Below, in pieces: positions 30,512-38,029 of a DNA stretch of 38,029 nt (positions within the stretch are counted from its first letter, which is position 1; every line of letters begins with the position of its first letter). A program made the position numbers and the translations under genes. The stretch is from Andreesenia angusta. GTDB taxonomy: Bacteria; Bacillota; Clostridia; Tissierellales; Gottschalkiaceae. The stretch spans positions 1 through 38,029 of the forward strand of contig JAUNVB010000016.1 in the NCBI GenBank assembly GCA_030537835.1. The letters run 5' to 3'. Under the pieces are notes generated by a model. That model was given only the letters and a program-made list of their open reading frames with translations. It had not been told where the DNA came from and did not search any database.

Positions 30512-32038
30512 TTATCTTCCAAAATATGCATCTATTCCGTCAGCTATAGCTAACGCTGCTATATCATGATATTCGTCTGATTGTAACCAGTATTCATCAT
30601 TAGGATTGCTTACAAATCCTAGTTCTGTCAATATAGCAGGACAATTAGATTTAGCTATTACAGTAAATCTAGCCTCTTTAAGGCCTCTATTAACTGCTCC
30701 TGTTCTTTCTATAAGTTTTCTTTGAACATTATCAGCTAATCTTCTTCCCTCACCTGAACCTGGAAAATAGAATGTCTCTAATCCCGTTGCAGATGTGGCG
30801 CCCGCAGAATTGAAGTGTATACTAACAAATGCATTTGCGCCATTATTATTTGCTATCTCAGCTCTTTCAGTAAGACCAACAAAATAATCAGCATCTCTTG
30901 TCATAATAGTATTATAACCTCTATCCTTCAGTATCTTCTCTAATTTCTTAGTCACATTCAATGTAACAGTCTTCTCATCATATGGATATGCTCCACCATT
31001 TCTCTTAGAATATGATGGTGCTCCTGGATCAGATCCTCCATGCCCAGCATCTAGAACTATTTTAATACCATTATTATATGCTATCTCATTATCTGGTTCT
31101 GGTTTCGGAATAGGAGCTGGTTCCGGCTCTGGAGTAGGAGCTGGCTCTGGTTCATACTTCTTACTAGTATTTATATTAGCTGTAAAACTATTTTCATCCC
31201 ATTCTACAGCACAACCCAGAATAGTTTCCCCTAGGAATCTCATAGGAACCATTGTCTTATCTCCAACTAATTTAGGTGGTATCCCATAAGGAATTGTCTT
31301 AGTTTCTCCATTTATAGTGTATTCTGTGCTATCGAGTTTCATCTCAATAGTATTGCCATCTTTCTTTACAGTTATAACTCCAGTATCATTCCATTCTACC
31401 TCTGCTGACAAAGCTTCAGCTAATCTTCTAACCGGTAGAAGTGTTCTTTGATTATAAATTAGCGAAGGAAAGTCTAAATCTATATTATTTCCATTTAAAG
31501 TAGTATTTACTATTTGTAATGCCTCTAGCTTTCCATCAACATAAACATTTTTATATCCTGAATAAAGCCTTACTGCATAGTTTGCTTCGTCCCATACTAC
31601 TTTGCAATCTAACTCCTCAGCTATAAATCTAAGAGGTATCATAGTCCTCTTATTAACAAGTTTTGCTGGCATATCGTAGCTAATATTCTTTTCCACACCA
31701 TTTATTACTGCTTTATTACTATCTATCTTCATAGATAATTTCTTATTATTTAACGATAGATTAGCTACCATTTCTTCCTCATCCCAGCTGACTTCTGCTC
31801 CTAAAGCTTCACCTATAGCTCTTAGCGGTGCTAAGGTTCTGCTTTTATAAGTAAATGCTGGTGTATCTGTAGCTACCTTATTTCCATCTAAGTAAATATC
31901 AGCAGCTCTTACTTTTTGAATTTCTCCATCTATTGTAATATTGCTATACTCTTCAGCTTTAGCTGTATTAAAACTAAAACCGAATACAAAAGCCATTACC
32001 AATATGAATGAAGAAATTCTATTAAAAATTTTTCCCAT
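30512..32038 (-). CDS. Secreted N-acetylmuramoyl-L-alanine amidase with copper-amine-oxidase-N domains
   Basis: 508 aa. A signal peptide occupies residues 1-28, cleaved after NTAKA. Two tandem copies of the copper-amine-oxidase-N-like domain follow, each made of a RTLAPLRAIGEAL or RTLLPVRRLAEAL half and a TMIPLRFIAEEL or TMVPMRFLGETI half. Next is a proline/glutamate linker (EPEPAPTPEPEP) and an Amidase_3 domain (about 325-508). Zinc ligands are in VLDAGHGGSDPG, the glutamate of YDEKTVTLN, and VSIHFNS; the catalytic glutamate is in LTELGFVSN. It cuts the bond between muramic acid and the stem peptide. Start: TTG at 32044 lies too close to GGAGG; ATG at 32038 fits better. The N-terminal domains are common in Clostridia surface proteins and presumably bind the wall. 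Confidence 0.95.
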   Translation of the reverse strand: MGKIFNRISSFILVMAFVFGFSFNTAKAEEYSNITIDGEIQKVRAADIYLDGNKVATDTPAFTYKSRTLAPLRAIGEALGAEVSWDEEEMVANLSLNNKKLSMKIDSNKAVINGVEKNISYDMPAKLVNKRTMIPLRFIAEELDCKVVWDEANYAVRLYSGYKNVYVDGKLEALQIVNTTLNGNNIDLDFPSLIYNQRTLLPVRRLAEALSAEVEWNDTGVITVKKDGNTIEMKLDSTEYTINGETKTIPYGIPPKLVGDKTMVPMRFLGETILGCAVEWDENSFTANINTSKKYEPEPAPTPEPEPAPIPKPEPDNEIAYNNGIKIVLDAGHGGSDPGAPSYSKRNGGAYPYDEKTVTLNVTKKLEKILKDRGYNTIMTRDADYFVGLTERAEIANNNGANAFVSIHFNSAGATSATGLETFYFPGSGEGRRLADNVQRKLIERTGAVNRGLKEARFTVIAKSNCPAILTELGFVSNPNDEYWLQSDEYHDIAALAIADGIDAYFGR

Positions 32039-32168
32039 CTTCAACCTCCTCTTTTTAATTTATTTTTAATTATAACATATTCTAAGCTCTATAGTCGATT
32101 TTTGTCAATTATTATTTATAACAACAATCATGCATATACTTACTATATTACTATAGAGCTCCATTTAA

Positions 32169-33158
32169 CTATATTACCTTATATATTTCATCGCTTCTAG
32201 GAGGTTTTATATCAATATCCCCTTCTCTAGATTTTAATATAATTGATTTTTTTTCAGTTATTTCACCAATTATGGTTCCTTTAATATTCTCTTTTTCTAA
32301 GCCCTTTATTATATCATCCGATTTTTCTTCCGAAGCAAATATCAGCATAGAACCACTAGATATTAATTTTAAATAATTAATTCCTAGATATTGAGATATA
32401 TCTTTAGTAGATTGCAATATAGGAATACTATCTTCATATAATACTATTCCCGCATTATTCGCAATTGCTGCTTCCCAAGCAGCTCCTAATAACCCTCCTT
32501 CAGTTATATCATGCATATATTTAGCTCCATTATCTGTTGCTATCTTACCGTCTTTTACTACCGAAATAAATTTTGTTAAACTCTTAGCTTCTTCTATCAA
32601 TTCTTCTGATATAGAGCCTTTTAATCTATCTTCTAAATCATGAGCCATAATTGATGTTCCCTCTATACCCACATACTTTGTCATTATAACTTTATCTCCA
32701 GGCTCTATATTTTCACCTAAGCCCATTATCTTTGATTTCTCTTGCGAGCCAATAACTGTAGTGACTAATACCATTTTATTTACTACATCTGTTACCTCTG
32801 TATGTCCACCGATTATCTCTACATTCAGTCTGCTAGCTTCATTTCCTGCATCTCTCATAACTTCTTCAATATCTTTTATAGTAGCAGTTGGTGGAATCAG
32901 CATAGTTATAACTATTCCTATTGGTTCTCCTCCACTCGCTGCAATATCATTACATGATATATTTACAGCTAATTTCCCTATATTCTTAGTTGCTCCTGTT
33001 ATAGGATCTGATGAAACTATACATCCTTTTTCCCCAAAATCTAGAACAGCACAATCCTCTCCAATTCCAGCATGTATGAGAACTTCTTCTCTTTTAAATT
33101 TAATATTATCTAATACTATTTTCTGTAAAACCTCATTAGGTAATTTGCCAATCTCCAT
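32169..33158 (-). CDS. AIR synthase-related protein (HypE-like)
   Basis: 329 aa. A PurM-type fold in two halves: an N-terminal ATP-binding domain (IGEDCAVLDFGEKG, SSDPITGATKNIGKLAVNIS, NDIAASGGEPIGIVITML in parts, IIGGHTEVTD) and a C-terminal domain (MHDITEGGLLGAAWEAA). It resembles HypE, which makes the thiocyanate ligand of NiFe hydrogenases. It lacks the conserved cysteine-ending C-terminus (PRIC) of true HypE, ending DEIYKVI instead. No hyp genes are near. It may belong to the widespread HypE-like group of unknown function in Clostridia. It starts 29 bp after ligA. Confidence 0.85.
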   Translation of the reverse strand: MEIGKLPNEVLQKIVLDNIKFKREEVLIHAGIGEDCAVLDFGEKGCIVSSDPITGATKNIGKLAVNISCNDIAASGGEPIGIVITMLIPPTATIKDIEEVMRDAGNEASRLNVEIIGGHTEVTDVVNKMVLVTTVIGSQEKSKIMGLGENIEPGDKVIMTKYVGIEGTSIMAHDLEDRLKGSISEELIEEAKSLTKFISVVKDGKIATDNGAKYMHDITEGGLLGAAWEAAIANNAGIVLYEDSIPILQSTKDISQYLGINYLKLISSGSMLIFASEEKSDDIIKGLEKENIKGTIIGEITEKKSIILKSREGDIDIKPPRSDEIYKVI

Positions 33159-33187
33159 ATTTTTTACCTCTATCTCAATAAATTTTA

Positions 33188-35209
<2,022 letters not shown>

Positions 35210-37426
35210 TTATATTTTCTTTATAGGGGCATATCCTAATAGAAGATTTTTAATTCCTTTATTTTCAAAAGCAATCGTTACTTGAGATTTATCTCCTTCA
35301 CCCTCTATATTTATAACTGTACCTTTTCCTAATACCTCGTGTTCTACTTTGTCTCCAGGACTTAAGTCTATAGTTTCTTTATTTTTCATACTAGATTCTA
35401 AAGTAGGCTCATCATCAAAATATCCTGTAAATACTTTCTTAGACTGTTTCAATGCCTTTTCTGCTCTATTCGATTTTTCAACACTCATAGCACTAGTAGT
35501 ATCTTCTTCGATAAATTCCGATGGTATTTCATTTAAAAATTCTGATTCATTATTGTATTTAGTCATACCAAATAATGTTCTCTTTACAGCATTCGTAATG
35601 TATAATTTCTTCATAGCTCTAGTTATTGCAACATAACAAAGTCTTCTTTCTTCCTCTAAATCACCTTCCATAATCGATCTATAAGACGGAAAAATAGACT
35701 CTTCCATACCAACTATAAATACATATGGATATTCTAACCCTTTAGCGCTATGCATTGTCATAAGAGTTATGACATCTCTATCACTTTCATCAGTCTTATC
35801 TAAATCTGATAAAAGTGCCATATCTGCTAGAAAGTCTTCTAAATTCATATTTTTATCTTCTGATACTCTTTCTTTTATCACAGATATAAATTCTTCAATA
35901 TTCTCTATTCTAGATCTAGATTCAATACTACCATCAAATTCTAATGATTTCACATATCCAGTTAAAGATATTAATTCTATTATAAACTCTTCTAATGGCA
36001 GAACTTCTTTCATAGCTATTAATTTCCCCATTAACTGAGTGAAATCTTTTATATTATTCTTAATTCTATGTGTTATCTCCAATTCATCTAATTCATAAAG
36101 AGCATTATTCAAGCTAATATCATTTTCTATGCTATAAGATATTAATCTTTCAATAGTAGTTTTTCCTATTCCTCTTTTAGGCACATTAATAATCCTCTTT
36201 AAAGATAATTCATCCTCTGGATTTTGAATAACTCTAAGATATGCTATTATATCTTTTATTTCCTTTCTCTCATAGAATTTAAGTCCTCCGACTATTGTGT
36301 ATTTTATATTTCTAGACATGAGCTCTTCTTCTATTACACGAGACTGAGCATTCATTCTATATAGAACAGCAAAATCTTTATTCTCCGCTTTATTTCTAAG
36401 TATGTTTTCTTGAATCTTTTTCGATATATATCTGGCTTCATCTCTCTCGTCCTGCGCTCTATATTTAGTTATAATATCTCCTTCTGGATTTTCTGTCCAA
36501 AGACTTTTATCTTTTCTCTCTTGATTATTCTTTATTAGAGCATTAGCTGCTTCTAATATAGTCTTTGTCGAGCGATAATTCTGCTCAAGAAATATTATCT
36601 TAGCATCTTTATAATCTTTTTCAAAATCTAATATATTTCTTATATCAGCACCTCTCCATCCATAGATACTCTGATCGGCATCACCAACTACAGATATATT
36701 TCTATGGTATGATGCTAAATGCTGTATCAGTCTATATTGTGATCTACTAGTATCTTGATATTCGTCTACTAAAACGTATTGAAACTTTTCTGCATAATAA
36801 TCTCTAATATCTTTATATTCTTCAAATAATTCTATAGTCTTAACTATCAAATCATCGAAATCTAAAGCATTATTTTGTTGCAATTTTTTCTGATATAATC
36901 TATATATCTTTGCTCTTGAATATTCAAAGTAATCAGATTCAGAAACCATTTTCAAATTATCTTCTGGTCCTATCATCTGATCTTTCAATTTGCTTATATG
37001 AGATAATTGATCATATAAATTGAAGTTCTTCTCATTTAACATCAATTCTTCTATACAGTCTTTCATCAATGTCTTTTGATCAGTTGTATCATATATAACA
37101 AAATTATTATTATAACCACTCAATTTTTCTATTTCTTTTCTAAGAATTCTTACACAAATCGAATGGAAGGTCCCTGCCCACATATATCTTGATTCAACTT
37201 CTATTAATGACTCTATTCTTTCTTTAATCTCTCCAGCTGCTTTATTCGTAAAGGTAAGTGCTAAAATACTAGACGGCGATACTCCTAATTCTTTTATTAA
37301 ATAAGCTATCTTATGTGTTAAAACCCTAGTTTTACCACTTCCTGCACCAGCTAATATAAGTAATGCTCCTTCTGTTTCTACTATGGCTTTTCTTTGTTCT
37401 TCATTCATATTATCTAATAGACTCAT
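35210..37426 (-). CDS. pcrA: ATP-dependent DNA helicase PcrA (UvrD family)
   Basis: About 738 aa. Superfamily 1A helicase: motif I AGAGSGKT near residue 30, Ia LTFTNKAAGEI, II VDEYQDT near 220, III GDADQSIYGWRGA, IV FLEQNYRS, V MTMHSAKGLEY, and VI YVAITRAM. The C-terminal Tudor-like domain (GDKVEHEVLGKGTVINI) is the RNA-polymerase-binding module of PcrA. It acts in repair, removal of recombinase filaments and resolution of replication-transcription conflicts. Start: a longer in-frame start at 37495 adds 23 poorly typical residues; GAGGGAG lies ahead of the ATG at 37426 (MSLLDNMNEEQ), which is preferred. The pcrA-ligA order supports the name. Confidence 0.97.
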   Translation of the reverse strand: MSLLDNMNEEQRKAIVETEGALLILAGAGSGKTRVLTHKIAYLIKELGVSPSSILALTFTNKAAGEIKERIESLIEVESRYMWAGTFHSICVRILRKEIEKLSGYNNNFVIYDTTDQKTLMKDCIEELMLNEKNFNLYDQLSHISKLKDQMIGPEDNLKMVSESDYFEYSRAKIYRLYQKKLQQNNALDFDDLIVKTIELFEEYKDIRDYYAEKFQYVLVDEYQDTSRSQYRLIQHLASYHRNISVVGDADQSIYGWRGADIRNILDFEKDYKDAKIIFLEQNYRSTKTILEAANALIKNNQERKDKSLWTENPEGDIITKYRAQDERDEARYISKKIQENILRNKAENKDFAVLYRMNAQSRVIEEELMSRNIKYTIVGGLKFYERKEIKDIIAYLRVIQNPEDELSLKRIINVPKRGIGKTTIERLISYSIENDISLNNALYELDELEITHRIKNNIKDFTQLMGKLIAMKEVLPLEEFIIELISLTGYVKSLEFDGSIESRSRIENIEEFISVIKERVSEDKNMNLEDFLADMALLSDLDKTDESDRDVITLMTMHSAKGLEYPYVFIVGMEESIFPSYRSIMEGDLEEERRLCYVAITRAMKKLYITNAVKRTLFGMTKYNNESEFLNEIPSEFIEEDTTSAMSVEKSNRAEKALKQSKKVFTGYFDDEPTLESSMKNKETIDLSPGDKVEHEVLGKGTVINIEGEGDKSQVTIAFENKGIKNLLLGYAPIKKI

Positions 37427-37507
37427 ATAATCTCCCTCTCTTGACTCCGTCTCTTCTATCTTTAATATAATTATAGCATATATATACTTATCCAAAGAAG
37501 AAAGCAG

Positions 37508-37542
37508 AAAAAATAGAAGCTTATATATAGCTTCTATTTTTT
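37508..37542 (-). terminator. Terminator after the YerC-type regulator gene
   Basis: AAAAAATAGAAGC/GCTTCTATTTTTT with a 9-base loop. The stem reaches the stop codon of the regulator gene, and a T run follows on the minus strand. Confidence 0.88.
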
Positions 37543-37848
37543 CTACTTATTCTTTTTCTTAAGACTTTTAAATCCTATTTCATATCCTTTTTCACCATAG
37601 TTTAAAACTCTACTTATTCTACTTATAGTAGCTGTACTTGCATTAGTTTCTTCTTCAATCTCAGTATATTTTTTCCCTTCATCAAGTAGCCTTGCCACAT
37701 GAAATCTCTGTGTCATAGATTTAATCTCTTTTACTGTACAGACATCTTCAAAAAATCTATAGCAATCTTCTATGCTCTTTAAAGATAATATAGCTTCAAA
37801 GAGTATATCAGTCTCTTTATCCTCAAGTTTAGATCTATATTTAGGCAA
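37543..37848 (-). CDS. yerC: YerC/YecD-type TrpR-family DNA-binding protein
   Basis: 101 aa. A TrpR-like helix-turn-helix protein: ILSLKSIEDCYRFFEDVCTVKE at the front (quoted in part: IEDCYRFFEDVCT), EIKSMTQRFHVARLLDEGK near 45, and the recognition helix TEIEEETNASTATISRISR near 63. This is the YerC subgroup found next to pcrA in B. subtilis and relatives. Its ligand and operator are not firmly established. The start is TTG at 37848 after GGGAG. It is immediately upstream of pcrA but separated from it by a terminator. Confidence 0.9.
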   Translation of the reverse strand: MPKYRSKLEDKETDILFEAILSLKSIEDCYRFFEDVCTVKEIKSMTQRFHVARLLDEGKKYTEIEEETNASTATISRISRVLNYGEKGYEIGFKSLKKKNK

Positions 37849-37922
37849 TTTACCACTCCCAAACTTTATAAGTTTAATTTACCACTTTTTCACTATGAAC
37901 TATTGAATTATATTATTTTTAA

Positions 37923-37952
37923 AAAAAGGACTCTTTCGAGTCCTTTTATTTT
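37923..37952 (-). terminator. Terminator of the gene running off the right edge
   Basis: AAAAGGACTC/GAGTCCTTTT with a TTTC loop, and a long A tract on the plus strand (U run on the minus strand), about 22 bases past the stop of the partial gene. Confidence 0.88.
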
Positions 37953-37973
37953 ATATAGAATATTATTTATTCA

Positions 37974-38029
37974 CTAGAATAATCCTACAATTTCTCCTGA
38001 CGGTAATACGTCCATTCTTGTAGCTGCAG
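37974..38029 (-). CDS. fhs: 3' end of a gene, probably formate--tetrahydrofolate ligase
   Basis: Only the last 17 codons are in the window: AATRMDVLPSGEIVGLF, then TAG. The ending resembles the C-terminus of formate-tetrahydrofolate ligase (PAAxxIDVxxxGxIxGLF), an ATP-dependent cytosolic enzyme of one-carbon metabolism common in acetogenic and amino-acid-fermenting Clostridia. The call rests on this short stretch alone. The terminator just downstream confirms that a real transcript ends here. Confidence 0.55.
   Translation of the reverse strand, partial: AATRMDVLPSGEIVGLF

Noticed and set aside
32169..33158. True HypE of NiFe-hydrogenase maturation.
   Set aside because: The terminal cysteine motif needed for thiocarbamate transfer is missing and there are no hyp neighbours, so only the wider family is claimed.

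Overview
The window is AT-rich, densely packed DNA from a low-GC Gram-positive anaerobe. It reads as class Clostridia in the broad sense, plausibly near Tissierellales. Signs are AGA/ATA-rich codon use, strong AGGAGG-type ribosome binding sites, about a dozen TTG starts, a stand-alone rubredoxin, a preQ1 riboswitch, the tig-clpP-clpX order, a stalk-less PAP2/CwlD-type envelope set, and what looks like the 3' end of fhs (formate-tetrahydrofolate ligase). No 16S gene is present, so a genus cannot be named. Most genes lie on the minus strand.

Layout. 1-6.4 kb: an uncharacterised membrane protein translationally coupled to a ClC-type H+/Cl- exchanger, a CBS-pair protein (+), a GlsB/YeaQ small membrane protein, a coiled-coil membrane protein interrupted by an in-frame TAG, an O6-alkylguanine methyltransferase and a PAP2 phosphatase. 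6.5-9.4 kb: a complete preQ1 branch, queD-queE-queC-queF plus a rhodanese, behind a recognisable promoter, preQ1-I riboswitch and attenuator. 9.4-17.3 kb: a DUF1622 protein (+), then a late-cobamide operon in the order cbiP-cbiB-cobD-cobU-cobS-cblT-cblS. Upstream of it lie a hydroxyacid dehydrogenase, a CobC-like phosphatase and an RsbW-like ATPase. The cbiP product lacks its glutamine amidotransferase domain. 17.5-25.1 kb: rubredoxin (+), then the protein-quality-control block tig-clpP-clpX / lacI-type regulator-lon-engB.

25.3-29.7 kb: a compact cassette lies between two identical, directly repeated tRNA-Leu(UAG) genes. On the plus strand it encodes a decaprenyl-phosphate phosphoribosyltransferase-like UbiA enzyme, an HAD phosphatase and two four-helix EamA/SMR proteins; facing it on the minus strand is a large GT-C-like membrane protein. 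Together these have every step expected for making, dephosphorylating, flipping and using a polyprenyl-phosphate-linked pentofuranose (ribose or a derivative). This is my best candidate for an undescribed system. tRNA-Lys and tRNA-His follow.

29.8-38 kb: rdgB, a CwlD-like amidase with two copper-amine-oxidase-N domains, a HypE/AIR-synthase-like protein, ligA, pcrA, a YerC-type TrpR-family regulator and the 3' tip of fhs. No CRISPR array, insertion sequence, integrase or prophage gene was seen, and no stretch above about 300 bases lacks a gene or RNA feature.
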